Assembly: GCA_022701825.1 (NCBI GenBank)
Contig: JAKONR010000068.1
Location: forward strand, 1-46,184
Source of the DNA: Hymenobacteraceae bacterium
GTDB lineage: Bacteria > Bacteroidota > Bacteroidia > Cytophagales > Hymenobacteraceae
Direction: 5' to 3'
Length of the DNA: 46,184 bases
Both the position numbers and the translations under genes were made by a program. Shown piece after piece: positions 22,888-31,101 of the stretch; positions within the stretch are counted from its first letter, which is position 1; every line of letters begins with the position of its first letter. The notes under the pieces are model-generated. The model was given only the letters and a program-made list of their open reading frames with translations, made no database searches and had not been told where the DNA came from.

Positions 22888-23158
22888 GGCCTGTACTGGC
22901 GCGAGTTTAGCGCAGCGTAACTCGTGCCGGCCATGACGTGGAGGCTGCGCCTCCGTTGCCGCAACGCGGCAAGCGGACGGCTAGTTAAGCCAGAAAAATA
23001 ACCTGGGTAAGTGGTTTTATAAGCTTTTGCCGCTGGGGCTGCTACGTTAATTTCTGGCCCACCGGCCGCTGGCTTGCCGCTGCGCAGCAGTGGAGGCGCA
23101 GCCTCCACGTTATGGCCGGCACGAGTTACGCTGCGCTAAACTCGCGCCAGTACAGGCC
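22888..23158. repeat. Long interrupted palindrome, 67-bp arms
   Basis: Arms 22888-22954 and 23092-23158 differ at one position over 67 bp. The ~137-base centre has further imperfect pairing (GCCGCAACGCGGCAAGC region) and a short AT-rich core. Both arms contain GGAGGCGCAGCCTCCACG and an apparent ORF start MAGTSYAALNSRQYRP, which is repeat translation and not a gene. It fills the gap between the receptor gene and the convergent small membrane gene. Confidence 0.9.
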
Positions 23159-23178
23159 GCGGCGGGGCTGCCCAAAGG

Positions 23179-23379
23179 CTACTTGCGGGCCGGGTTTTTG
23201 GCTACGCGCTGGCTGTCGCCCACGGTCCAGTAGGCCAGCATGCCCCAAAAATTCATGGCCGAAACCAGCCACCGCCGCTTGGTATAGCGCCCGCTAAAGT
23301 CGCCGGTGTGAATGCGGTAGAGGGTAAACAGCCAGCCCAAAACCGACAGGATGGCGACGAGTAGCAGCAGCATTTCCAT
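23179..23379 (-). CDS. Small membrane protein
   Basis: The longer track ORF starts at 23601, but the ATG at 23379 gives a coherent 66-residue protein: MEMLLLLVAILSVLGWLFTLYRIHT, a polar loop GDFSGRYTKRRWL, a second hydrophobic stretch VSAMNFWGMLAYWTV, and a basic tail. Two membrane helices with a positive loop are likely. The function is unknown and I do not recognise the family. Confidence 0.55.
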   Translation of the reverse strand: MEMLLLLVAILSVLGWLFTLYRIHTGDFSGRYTKRRWLVSAMNFWGMLAYWTVGDSQRVAKNPARK

Positions 23380-23685
23380 AGCGCGGTAGCTTTTGATTAG
23401 GTATGGCAACACCCGTGTGCCCCAGGCTCCTAAGCTACGGCGAATATAACCGGCTGTTGCGCCAAGCCAACTGAGCTGGCCGCCGCCTGAAACCCACCTG
23501 CTTGGCGCGTTTGGTAAGCACTCCCCGCCAGAGCCCGCCCGCAGGTCCCACGCATTTTCTGACGCTTCATCCGCTCCAAACGACGCTTCGGTAACCGCCA
23601 TTTTCGGCGCCCTGCCCGGCCCGCCACCTTTGACTCAACAAACAGCCAGCTTCCTAACCCCCTCACCTTATCACCCCAAAAAGCC
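23380..23685. other. Divergent intergenic region, ~306 bases
   Basis: It contains the promoter of the gene at 23686 (23601-23632) and presumably that of the small membrane protein. No gene or strong hairpin is seen. The track ORFs here are the unlikely upstream extension of the 23179-23379 gene. Confidence 0.5.
23601..23632 (+). promoter_or_regulatory. Probable promoter of the 23686 gene
   Basis: TTTT, exactly 20 bases, then CACCTTTG, a near match to the Bacteroidetes promoter pattern, 53 bases before the ATG. The -7 box is identical to that of the TonB receptor gene. Confidence 0.5.
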
Positions 23686-24387
23686 ATGAAAAAGTCCTTC
23701 TTCACCCTCGCCCTCGCCGCCCTCAGCCTCGCCGCCGCCGCCCAAACCACGCCCGCCGCCAGCGTGCCCAAAACTGCTGCCGCCGCGCCCGCCGGCTACG
23801 CCGACTTGCTCGGGGCCACCATCAAAGAAGTGATGAGCACCGGCGATGCGGCCGAGCTCAAAGCCTTGGCTGCCAAAATGGAGCGCGCTGCCACCGTGGC
23901 CCCGGCCGACTGGCTGCCCCGCTACTACCAGGCCTACGCGCTGCTCATCAATGTCTTCCAAAGCAAGGAAGACGGCGACGCCAAAGACGCCACCCTCGAC
24001 CAGGCCGAAGCTGCCCTGGCCAAAGCCCGCCAGCTCAAGGGCGACGAGTCGGAGCTGCTAACGCTGCAAGCCTACATCTACCAGGCGCGGCTCGGGGTGT
24101 CGCCCATGCTGCGCAGCATGAAATACTCGCGCCTGGTGACCGAAACCGTGGCCCAGGCCAAGGCCCTGAATCCCGCCAATCCGCGGCCCTACCTGGTGGG
24201 CGCCAACAACGTGTACTACACGCCCAGCGTGTTTGGCGGCGGGGCCGAGGCGGCCAAGCCGTTGTATGAGGAAGCCAAAGCCAAATTCGCGGCTTTCAAG
24301 CCCGCCAGCGCGTTGGTGCCCAGCTGGGGCGAGCGCCAGCTGCTGGGCCGCCTCAAGCAGTACGAGGTGGCTACGGCCACCAAGTAG
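23686..24387 (+). CDS. Secreted helical-repeat (TPR-like) hypothetical protein
   Basis: 233 residues. MKKSFFTLALAALSLAAAAQ is a clear signal peptide cleaved after AAA. The mature part is alpha-helical with TPR-like spacing (WLPRYYQAYALLINVFQSK, LDQAEAALAKARQLKGDES, ELLTLQAYIYQARLGVSP, AKALNPANPRPYLVGANNVY). It is likely periplasmic, and such proteins usually mediate protein contacts. It lies 78 bases ahead of a LytS-type kinase on the same strand and may be co-transcribed with it. The specific function is unknown. Confidence 0.78.
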   Translation: MKKSFFTLALAALSLAAAAQTTPAASVPKTAAAAPAGYADLLGATIKEVMSTGDAAELKALAAKMERAATVAPADWLPRYYQAYALLINVFQSKEDGDAKDATLDQAEAALAKARQLKGDESELLTLQAYIYQARLGVSPMLRSMKYSRLVTETVAQAKALNPANPRPYLVGANNVYYTPSVFGGGAEAAKPLYEEAKAKFAAFKPASALVPSWGERQLLGRLKQYEVATATK

Positions 24388-24465
24388 CCCGCTACACCCG
24401 CCAGCTGGGCGCCAAGTCGGAAGCGGCCATGGCAAACCAAAAACCACGCACTAGCGGCTACTTTT

Positions 24466-25614
24466 ATGGCTTTCTCGCTTTCATCACGTGTTGTGTCTGT
24501 GCCTGCTTCTTCCGCGTCGCCGGTGCCCGTAGCGGCCCCTTCTGCCCCCAAGCCCGCCCCGCTGGGCGCGCACCGTATGCAGGTGCGGGCACTGTGGCGG
24601 CAAGTGGCGGGGCTGGTCATCGTGTGCCCGCTAATCGCGCTGTTTTATTCGCCGCCGCCCTGGCAAGACCCCAAGGGCTACGCTATTTCGCTGGCGTATT
24701 CCTACTGCTACTTCATCGGCTTGTGGCTGGCCAATGGCTACACCGCCAGCCTGCTCAACTTCCGGGTGGGCTGGGACAAGCACCCCCTGCGGCGGCTGGT
24801 GCTGACGGTGGGCATTTCGTTTCTGGCCTCGCTGGTGGTGATAGTGGGCGTGAGCGAGGGCTTCGCGGTGCTGCTCTGGCACCGGCCGCTGGGCTCCACG
24901 CTTCGGCACAACTTCGTGGCGCAGGCGGCCTTTCCGCTGCTGTTCACGGTCGTTATCTCCTTGTTTTTGCACTCGCGCTCGTTTCTGCTCGCCTGGCGCG
25001 AAGCCACGGTGCGCGCCGAGCGCCTCGAAAAAGAATCGGCCGTGGCCCGCCTCGACTCGCTGCGCCGGCAGGTAGACCCGCACTTTTTGTTCAATTCGCT
25101 GAACGCCCTCACCAGCCTCGTGGAGGAGCACGACCCGGCGCGGGCGGTGCGCTTCATCCGGCAGCTCAGCCAGGTATACCGCTACGTGCTCGACAGCCAA
25201 AGCCAGGAGCTGGTGCCCCTGGCCGACGAATTGCAGTTTACCGAGTCGTACATCTTCCTCCAAAAAACCCGCCTCGACGAGGCCCTGCAGGTAGACTTGG
25301 CGCTGCCGCCCGCCGCCCAACTCACCAGCTTCTACCTGCCGCCGCTGGCCTTGCAGCTGCTGCTCGAAAACGCCCTCAAGCACAACACCGCCTACCAGGC
25401 CGACCCCCTGCGCCTGCACGTGGTGGTCGATGCCGAGGCCCGCACCCTCACGGTGCGCAACACCCTGCGCCCGCGCCGCCTGGCCGCCGAGGAAACCTCG
25501 GGCCGGGGCCTGGCCAACCTGCGCGCCCGCTACGGTTTTTTGACTAATCGGGCGCTGGAAGCCGGGCCGGTAGGACAGGAATTCGTCGTAACGTTGCCGC
25601 TGCTCGAATTGTAG
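24466..25614 (+). CDS. LytS/YehU-type membrane sensor histidine kinase
   Basis: 382 residues. A polar ~40-residue N-terminus is followed by four membrane helices (~50-170), a coiled-coil linker, the His_kinase box RRQVDPHFLFNSLNALTSLV with the phosphorylated His in DPHFLFN, and an ATPase domain with LQLLLENALKHNTAY (N box) and SGRGLANLRARYGF (G box). It should phosphorylate the LytTR regulator encoded next. Its stop codon TAG lies inside a family A palindrome that separates the two genes. The ATG at 24466 was chosen; a later Met (MQVRALWRQ) would drop only the polar leader. Confidence 0.88.
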   Translation: MAFSLSSRVVSVPASSASPVPVAAPSAPKPAPLGAHRMQVRALWRQVAGLVIVCPLIALFYSPPPWQDPKGYAISLAYSYCYFIGLWLANGYTASLLNFRVGWDKHPLRRLVLTVGISFLASLVVIVGVSEGFAVLLWHRPLGSTLRHNFVAQAAFPLLFTVVISLFLHSRSFLLAWREATVRAERLEKESAVARLDSLRRQVDPHFLFNSLNALTSLVEEHDPARAVRFIRQLSQVYRYVLDSQSQELVPLADELQFTESYIFLQKTRLDEALQVDLALPPAAQLTSFYLPPLALQLLLENALKHNTAYQADPLRLHVVVDAEARTLTVRNTLRPRRLAAEETSGRGLANLRARYGFLTNRALEAGPVGQEFVVTLPLLEL

Positions 25615-25691
25615 GGTAAGCTTTAGCTTGCCATGCGCAAGGTTTACATTTTTCCGGGTTGCGGATGCTAGCAAGCTGAAGCTTACCCTAC
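25611..25691. repeat. Palindromic repeat, family A, copy 3, inside a two-component operon
   Basis: The 21-bp arms (25611-25631 and 25671-25691) differ at one position: GTAGGGTAAGCTTTAGCTTGC. The first arm supplies the TAG stop of the kinase gene, and the second ends 10 bases before the regulator start. It would form a hairpin between the two coding parts of one mRNA. Confidence 0.88.
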
Positions 25692-25701
25692 ATGCCTCCC
25701 C

Positions 25702-26547
25702 ATGCTCACCGCTCTTTTAGTTGAAGACGAGCCGCTCGCGGCCCGCCGCCTCACCCAGCTGCTGCAAAAACAGCCCGACCCCATCACGATTCTCGGCGCG
25801 GCCGAGTCGGTGGCGCAGGCCGTGGCGCTGCTGCAAGCCGGCCCCGCGCCCGACGTGCTGTTTCTGGATGTTCACCTGGCCGATGGGCTGAGCTTTGAGC
25901 TGTTTGAGCAGGTGGAAATCCGCTGCCCGGTTATTTTTACCACCGCCTACGACCAGTATGCGCTGCGTGCTTTCAAGGTCAACAGCGTCGATTATTTGCT
26001 CAAGCCCATCGATGAGGAAGAGCTGCGCCTGGCCATCGGTAAGCTACGCCAACGAATAGGTAACCAAACGGATACGCCCGAAGTTGGTATAAAAAGTGCC
26101 GTTTCCGGTACAAAAGTTCCCGAGCCGGCCCCGGCGCTCGATGCGGCCACGCTGGCCGCGCTGGTGCAGCAATTGCGCCAGCCCGCGCCCCAGGCCAGCT
26201 ACAAGGCGCAGTTTGTGGTGCGCGTAGGCGAGCACCTCAAAGTAGTGCCCGTGGAGCAGGTGGCGTACTTTTTCAGTCTCGAAAAAGCCACGCTGCTGCA
26301 AAGCACCGACGGCCGCAAGTACGTGGTTGACTACACCATGGAGCAGCTGGAAACGCTGCTCGACCCGCAGCAATTTTTCCGCCTCAATCGGGCCTACCTG
26401 GCCCGCCAGGCCGCCATCCACGACATCATTCACTATACCAATTCGCGCCTGCAAACCATCCTTAAGCCCGCCCCGCCCGAGAGCGAAGGCCCCGTGCTGG
26501 TGAGCCGCGAAAAAGTAAGCGTGTTCAAGAGCTGGCTCGATAGGTAG
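25702..26547 (+). CDS. LytTR-type response regulator
   Basis: 281 residues. The N-terminal receiver domain (~1-120) has the acidic pair VEDEP, phospho-acceptor Asp in VLFLDVHLADG, TTAYDQYALRAF and the conserved Lys in YLLKPI. A variable linker follows, then a LytTR DNA-binding domain (~180-281) with KAQFVVRVGEHLKVVPVEQV, DYTMEQLETLLDPQQFFRLN and REKVSVFKSWLDR. It is the partner of the upstream LytS-type kinase. Targets are unknown; the flanking secreted protein and esterase are candidates. Confidence 0.9.
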   Translation: MLTALLVEDEPLAARRLTQLLQKQPDPITILGAAESVAQAVALLQAGPAPDVLFLDVHLADGLSFELFEQVEIRCPVIFTTAYDQYALRAFKVNSVDYLLKPIDEEELRLAIGKLRQRIGNQTDTPEVGIKSAVSGTKVPEPAPALDAATLAALVQQLRQPAPQASYKAQFVVRVGEHLKVVPVEQVAYFFSLEKATLLQSTDGRKYVVDYTMEQLETLLDPQQFFRLNRAYLARQAAIHDIIHYTNSRLQTILKPAPPESEGPVLVSREKVSVFKSWLDR

Positions 26548-26569
26548 TAACGCAAAACTGAGTTTCGCG

Positions 26570-27595
26570 CTACTGCCCAAATACCTTAGCCAAAAAGGCG
26601 GCCGTGTAGTCCAGGGTCGGCTGAAACCAGGGGTTGAACAGCGGAAACGTGTGGGGCGTGTCGGGCAGCGTGTGCACCTCGTAGTAGATGCCGAAGGCGG
26701 CGAGCTGGCGCGTCATGTCGTCGCGGCCGGCGTGCATGCGCGCTACCGCGCTGTTGATAAACAGCGTGGGCGGCGTGCCGGCCGACACGTGATTGAGGGC
26801 GGCGGGCTGCTGCCAGAGGTCGGGCTTTTCGGCCTTGGGGGCGCCCAGCCAGAGCGTGGCCGCCGAGGGGCCTTTGCTATCATCGCCCTCGCCCGACTCG
26901 GGGTGAATAAAGGCGAGCGTGCCATCGACATCCACGATGGCCTGCACGCGGCTGCTGTGCGTGGGGTAGCAGGCGCGGTCTTCAAATTGGGCGTCGCCGC
27001 CGGTGGTGCCCACCAGCGCGGCCAGCTGCCCGCCCGCCGAAAACCCCCACACCGCCACGCGGGCCGTGTCGATGTTGTAGGTTTTGGCACTGGCGCGCAG
27101 CCAGCGCAGGGCCGCTTTCAGGTCGTGCACGGCGGCCGGATAGCGGGCCTCGGTCGAGAGGCGGTATTCGGGCAGCACGCACACGTAGCCACGGGCCGCG
27201 AGCTGCTGGGCCAGCGGCAAATGCTGGCTGCGGTGGCCCGAGCGCCAGCCGCCGCCGTGCACCAGCAGCACGGCCGGGTAGCCGCCCCGGCGCTTGCGGG
27301 CGGGCTGGCACACCTCGGCGCGCAGCGTGCGCGGGCCCAGGGTGCAGTAGGCCACGTCGCGGTGCTGCCGGATAGTTTTGGGCGCGGCCGGCCGCGCGAT
27401 ACTGATGCTGGGGTACTGCTTTTTGGCCTTCGCCAAAGCGCTATATACCGTAAACGACGTGTCGGGCGGGGCGAGCAGCGGCGGCACCGGCAGGGCCGGA
27501 ATGGCACCTGGGCGCGGCGGTAGTTGGGCCAGGGCTGGCGTGGCCAGGGCCAGGCTCAGTACCAAGCTGCCCACGAATTGCAAAAACGTACGCAT
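26570..27595 (-). CDS. Secreted alpha/beta-hydrolase (esterase/lipase family)
   Basis: From ATG 27595 (MRTFLQFVGSLVLSLALATPALAQ, a clear signal peptide) the protein has 341 residues; the track start at 27880 is upstream noise. It has the HGGGW oxyanion motif (VLLVHGGGWRSGH), the nucleophile elbow WGFSAGGQLAALVG, a likely acid in the AGRDDMTRQL area and the His in DTPHTFPLF. The fold matches the BD-FAE/xylan-esterase-like group that removes acyl groups from sugars or other esters. It acts in the periplasm or outside. It is convergent with the LytTR gene and shows a TATTTTTG -7 box upstream. Confidence 0.85.
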   Translation of the reverse strand: MRTFLQFVGSLVLSLALATPALAQLPPRPGAIPALPVPPLLAPPDTSFTVYSALAKAKKQYPSISIARPAAPKTIRQHRDVAYCTLGPRTLRAEVCQPARKRRGGYPAVLLVHGGGWRSGHRSQHLPLAQQLAARGYVCVLPEYRLSTEARYPAAVHDLKAALRWLRASAKTYNIDTARVAVWGFSAGGQLAALVGTTGGDAQFEDRACYPTHSSRVQAIVDVDGTLAFIHPESGEGDDSKGPSAATLWLGAPKAEKPDLWQQPAALNHVSAGTPPTLFINSAVARMHAGRDDMTRQLAAFGIYYEVHTLPDTPHTFPLFNPWFQPTLDYTAAFLAKVFGQ

Positions 27596-27627
27596 AAAAA
27601 AGGCCGCGCCCTGAACCAGCCCGGCCT

Positions 27628-27635
27628 CAAAAATA
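27628..27635 (-). promoter_or_regulatory. -7 promoter box of the esterase gene
   Basis: On the minus strand TATTTTTG matches TAnnTTTG exactly, ~32 bases ahead of the start. The -33 box is poor (TGCG). Confidence 0.4.
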
Positions 27636-27863
27636 GGGTGTTTCGGCCTGCCGCACGCAGCGCGCTTTGGCCCGGGAGCAGGGTAGGGGCTTGCGCCGGC
27701 CATTTTGGGCGGCGGGCCGCACCACGTAGTAGTGCTTGCTACCTGGGCGCGGGGGGCGCTGGTAGCGGCCCCGCGCCCAAAACCTTGCTTGGCAAGTGCG
27801 TGCCCGGAACTATCGGGCTCATGCCTAGCGTCTAGCGCGGCAACTAGCCCTTCCTGTTCTTTA

Positions 27864-28319
27864 ATGCCCCCACCCGCCACTGCCGACCGTTTGTTTACCT
27901 GTGCCTACGATGCCGTGCGCCGGCAGCTGCTGGGCTGCTGGCACGGCCCCACCACCGAGGCCGAGCTGTATGAGCACTATGCCGAGCTGATGGCCCTGGC
28001 CGAAACCCACGGCAACTGCCGCTTTTGGCAGCTCGATATGGTGGCGCGCAACTGGCCCGCGCCGGCTTTTGGGCGCTGGTTCGGCAATGAGTTTGCGCCC
28101 TTGGCCCACGCGGCCCTGCGCGGGCCGCTCTTCATGGCCTATATCGTGAGCCCGGCGCACGCGGCCCAAGCGGGCATTACGGCCACGCAGGCCACGCAGC
28201 ACAACTGCGCGACCTGCGACGTGTACCCGTTCTTTTTCGATAACCCCACCGATGCCCAGGAGTGGCTGGCGCACCAGCAGGCCCACGACCAGGGCGCCCG
28301 CCACCAGGGCCAGCCCTGA
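27864..28319 (+). CDS. Hypothetical protein, 151 residues
   Basis: The ATG at 27864 (MPPPATADRLFTCAYDAVRRQ) begins the protein-like part of the longer track ORF. It is soluble, with mixed alpha/beta character: YDAVRRQLLGCWHGPTTEAEL, CRFWQLDMVARNW, ALRGPLFMAYIVSPAHAAQAG, and a Cys pair in HNCATCDVYPFFFD. The layout recalls small STAS/SpoIIAA-like proteins, but I do not recognise it firmly. It lies between the esterase and the second LytTR regulator and converges on the latter with a 17-base gap. Confidence 0.65.
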   Translation: MPPPATADRLFTCAYDAVRRQLLGCWHGPTTEAELYEHYAELMALAETHGNCRFWQLDMVARNWPAPAFGRWFGNEFAPLAHAALRGPLFMAYIVSPAHAAQAGITATQATQHNCATCDVYPFFFDNPTDAQEWLAHQQAHDQGARHQGQP

Positions 28320-28336
28320 GCCACCGCCGGGCCGCG

Positions 28337-29149
28337 CTACGGGCCGGCGGGGCCTTCGAGCCAGTGCTTCACGGCGCTGGCTTTTTCTTTGCTCACCAGG
28401 GTGTCGGGGCCGCTGGGGGTGGGCACCAGCTCCACGAGCAGCTTGCCGCCGAGGTGGGGCACCAGCCGGCGCACGGCGGGCAGGTGGGCCAGCACCTGGC
28501 GGTTGAGCCTGAAAAACAGGGCCGGGTCGAGCAGACCTTCGAGCTGCTCCAGGGTGTAGTCGATTACGAAGCGGCGGCCATCGTGCAGGGCCAGCGTGGT
28601 AGTGTCGTGCCGGCTCTGAAACCAGGCTGCCTCGGTGGCTGCCACGGGTAGCAGCGTTTCGCCCTGCCGCACCAAAAAGCGCGCTTTGTAGGGGCGCTGG
28701 GGGCGGGGCAGCGCATCGAGCAGCCGCTCGAGGGCCAGGGCCGGGGGCACGGCCGCTTCGGGGGCCAGCGGGCTGCTGGCGGCGGGCGGCCGCGCCGGCC
28801 ACTGGCGCAGCTTGGCCAGGGCGGCTTGCAACTCGGGCAGCTTCACGGGCTTGAGCAGGTAGGCGATGCTATTGGCCTGAAAGGCGCGGATGGCGTACTG
28901 GTCGTAGGCAGTCGTAAAAATGACGGGGCTGCGCACCACGGCCCGCGCAAATACGTCGAGGCTGAGGCCATCGGCCAGCTGCACATCGCTGAGCACCAGG
29001 TCGGGGGCGGGGTGGGCCGCCAGCCACGCCAGCGCCCCGGCCACGGTGTCGAGCACGGCCAGTACCTGGGCTTCGGGCGCGGCCTCGGCCAGCAGGCGCC
29101 GCAGGCGCTCGGCGGCCGGGTATTCGTCTTCTAAAACTAGAACGGTCAT
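28337..29149 (-). CDS. LytTR-type response regulator (second system)
   Basis: 270 residues. The receiver domain has VLEDEYPAAERL, phospho-acceptor Asp in LVLSDVQLADGLSLD, TTAYDQYAIRAF and YLLKPVKLPEL. The C-terminal LytTR domain has KARFLVRQGETLLPVAATEA, DYTLEQLEGLLDPALFFRLN and KEKASAVKHWLEG. The start codon overlaps the stop of the kinase gene by four bases (ATGA), so the pair is translationally coupled. Several stretches are close to the regulator at 25702, suggesting a duplicated signalling module. Confidence 0.9.
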   Translation of the reverse strand: MTVLVLEDEYPAAERLRRLLAEAAPEAQVLAVLDTVAGALAWLAAHPAPDLVLSDVQLADGLSLDVFARAVVRSPVIFTTAYDQYAIRAFQANSIAYLLKPVKLPELQAALAKLRQWPARPPAASSPLAPEAAVPPALALERLLDALPRPQRPYKARFLVRQGETLLPVAATEAAWFQSRHDTTTLALHDGRRFVIDYTLEQLEGLLDPALFFRLNRQVLAHLPAVRRLVPHLGGKLLVELVPTPSGPDTLVSKEKASAVKHWLEGPAGP

Positions 29150-30195
29150 GGGGAGGCAGGAAAGGGGCAGGGCTCGGCGGGCGCGCCCGGCAGCAGCGGC
29201 AGCACCACCGCAAATAACCCATTGCCCTGCACTACTTCAATGTTTTGGCCCGCGCCCAGCAGGGCGTAGCGCTGGCGCAGATTGGCGAGGCCGGTGCCCG
29301 TGCCGGGGGCCAGCCCGGCTGGCCGGGGCTGGTAGCTGTTTTCGACGCGCAGCGCGCCGGGCGTGGCCGTGAGGCGCAGGTGCAGCGGGCGCGCCTGCGA
29401 GGCCTCGTTGTGCTTGAGGGCATTTTCGACCAGGCCCTGCACGCTGAGGGGCGCCACGTGCCGGGCCAGGGCGGCGGGCGCAATGGCGTACTCGACCTGC
29501 ACCTTGCTGCGAAAGCGCACCTGCTGCAAGGCCACGTAGGTGCGCACGAAGGCCAGCTCGTCGGCCAGGGGCACGGTGGGGCGCTCGCGGCTCAGCAGTA
29601 CGTAGCGGTAGAGGTCGGCCAGGCCCTCCACGTACTCCTGGGCCGGGGCATTGGTGGGCTCGATGAGGGCGGCGAGGGTATTGAGCGAGTTAAATAAAAA
29701 GTGCGGGTCGAGCTGCTGGGCCAGGGCGTCGAGTTGGGCCTGGGTTTGGGCCTGGGCCAGCTGGTCGGCGCGGCGCAGGTTCAGCTCCCACTGCCCCAAG
29801 GTGTGGCGGCTCTCATAAATGAGCAGCACTACCAGCGTTGACACCAGGTTGAGGCCGGTTTCGGGCAGGGCCTGAGGTAGCGCCCACGGCCAGCGCGCCA
29901 CCCACGCAAAGCCCGCGCCCAGCACCACCGTCGTGAGCAGGGTGTAGGCCAGGCTGGCGGCGGCCAGCCACCACAGGCGGCGGGCGGTGGCGGTGGGCTG
30001 CGGCCAGCGGGCCAGCCCGCGCCGCCACAGGTACACATTGCCCAGCCACAGGGCCACCGTGAAGGTGAGCGACACCGCGTAGCTGCCCAGCCAGCCTAGC
30101 CCAAAAGGCGTCTTTAAGATGCCCCGCGGCAGCAGCTCCAGGGCGGCCATCACCCCCATGGCCGCCCCCAACACCCAATGCTTTTTCATGCGCAT
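29146..30195 (-). CDS. LytS/YehU-type membrane sensor histidine kinase (second system)
   Basis: 349 residues from ATG 30195 (MRMKKHWVLGAAMGVMAALE); the track extension to 30237 is less likely. Four membrane helices come first, then the coiled coil QLAQAQTQAQLDALAQ, the phospho-acceptor box QQLDPHFLFNSLNTLAALIE, and the ATPase motifs VQGLVENALKHNEAS and GTGTGLANLRQRYALLG. It overlaps its regulator by four bases and follows two membrane-protein genes on the same strand with almost no gaps, making a likely four-gene operon. Confidence 0.88.
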   Translation of the reverse strand: MRMKKHWVLGAAMGVMAALELLPRGILKTPFGLGWLGSYAVSLTFTVALWLGNVYLWRRGLARWPQPTATARRLWWLAAASLAYTLLTTVVLGAGFAWVARWPWALPQALPETGLNLVSTLVVLLIYESRHTLGQWELNLRRADQLAQAQTQAQLDALAQQLDPHFLFNSLNTLAALIEPTNAPAQEYVEGLADLYRYVLLSRERPTVPLADELAFVRTYVALQQVRFRSKVQVEYAIAPAALARHVAPLSVQGLVENALKHNEASQARPLHLRLTATPGALRVENSYQPRPAGLAPGTGTGLANLRQRYALLGAGQNIEVVQGNGLFAVVLPLLPGAPAEPCPFPASP

Positions 30196-30237
30196 AAAGG
30201 TCGTGCCGCCGCGCCAAGCCGCGCCCTGCGCGGCCAC

Positions 30238-31098
30238 CTAGCGCGCCCGCCACAGCGGCTGCCCGGCCAGCGCCTGCGCCAGCAGCACCGCCGCGGCCGC
30301 CGCGTAGAGTGCCGTGCCCAGCCACACCAGCGGCACGGCGCGGCCAGGCTGCCAGCGGCCCAGCACCCAGCCCAGCACGGGCAGGGCCTGCAAGGCGTGC
30401 AGCCCCATAAAGTGCGCGATGCGCAGGTCGCCGGCCCGGGTGCTCCAGCCGATGCCGGGCAGCCCGGGGCCGCCGTCGGGCGCGCCGATGGTGTGGCCCA
30501 GGTGCCGTATCATGAGGCCGCCCACCAGCGCGCCCAGTATAGACAGCGGCAGGCCCAGGCGCACGCCCCAGCCGTAGGCCGCCGGGCCGGGCAGCGGGTA
30601 GTGCCACACCAGGTACGCGGCCCACACGCTCAGCACGGTATTGACCAGAATAAAGATGCCCATGGTGCCGAAAAGCAGGGCGTTGAGTGCCGACGACGTG
30701 TTGTAGTGCGAGGTTTGGCCGCGCGCGGCCTGGATAAAGATGACGACCGTTTCGATGGTCATGCTCAGGGCCACGCCCCAGCCGATGTAGGCTACGGCGG
30801 GCTGGGCCGCCGCCAGCAGGCCCGCCAGCAGCCAAGCCAGCGTCCAGACGAAAAGCCCGTCGGCCACGGCAAACTTGAGGGGTTTCAGCCACGCCGGCGC
30901 GCCGGTTACGAGGCGGTGGTCGAGGGCAAACAGCAGCATTGCGGCCAGCGCCAGCCCCACGTGCAGCCACCCAGCCCAGGCCAGCGCGGGGCTGGTGTGG
31001 TGCAAGGTTTGCACGGCCCGCGCGGCCTGCTGGCTGAGCGAAAGGTCGGCGGCCAGGGCCGAAGAAGCGGGCGCACCCGCGAGCAAGAGCGATTTCAT
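30238..31098 (-). CDS. Polytopic membrane protein of unknown function
   Basis: 286 residues with about seven or eight hydrophobic segments. The start MKSLLLAGAPASSALAADLSLSQQ may be a signal peptide. Visible patterns include WLHVGLALAAMLLFALDHRL, WLKPLKFAVADGLFVWTLAWLL, SMTIETVVIFIQAARGQTSHYN, and a late HFMGLHALQALPVLGW with paired His residues inside membrane segments. The His-rich helices could bind haem or metal, but that is a guess. It sits between the ABA4-like gene (3-base gap) and the LytS kinase. Confidence 0.75.
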   Translation of the reverse strand: MKSLLLAGAPASSALAADLSLSQQAARAVQTLHHTSPALAWAGWLHVGLALAAMLLFALDHRLVTGAPAWLKPLKFAVADGLFVWTLAWLLAGLLAAAQPAVAYIGWGVALSMTIETVVIFIQAARGQTSHYNTSSALNALLFGTMGIFILVNTVLSVWAAYLVWHYPLPGPAAYGWGVRLGLPLSILGALVGGLMIRHLGHTIGAPDGGPGLPGIGWSTRAGDLRIAHFMGLHALQALPVLGWVLGRWQPGRAVPLVWLGTALYAAAAAVLLAQALAGQPLWRAR

Positions 31099-31101
31099 AA
31101 G

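Noticed and set aside
22924-23157. Short ORFs starting MAGTSYAALNSRQYRP on both strands
   Set aside because: They are the same palindrome arm read in each direction, not genes.
24429-25547. 372-residue plus-strand ORF overlapping the LytS kinase
   Set aside because: Another frame of the kinase gene; Arg/Pro/Ala-rich with no motifs.
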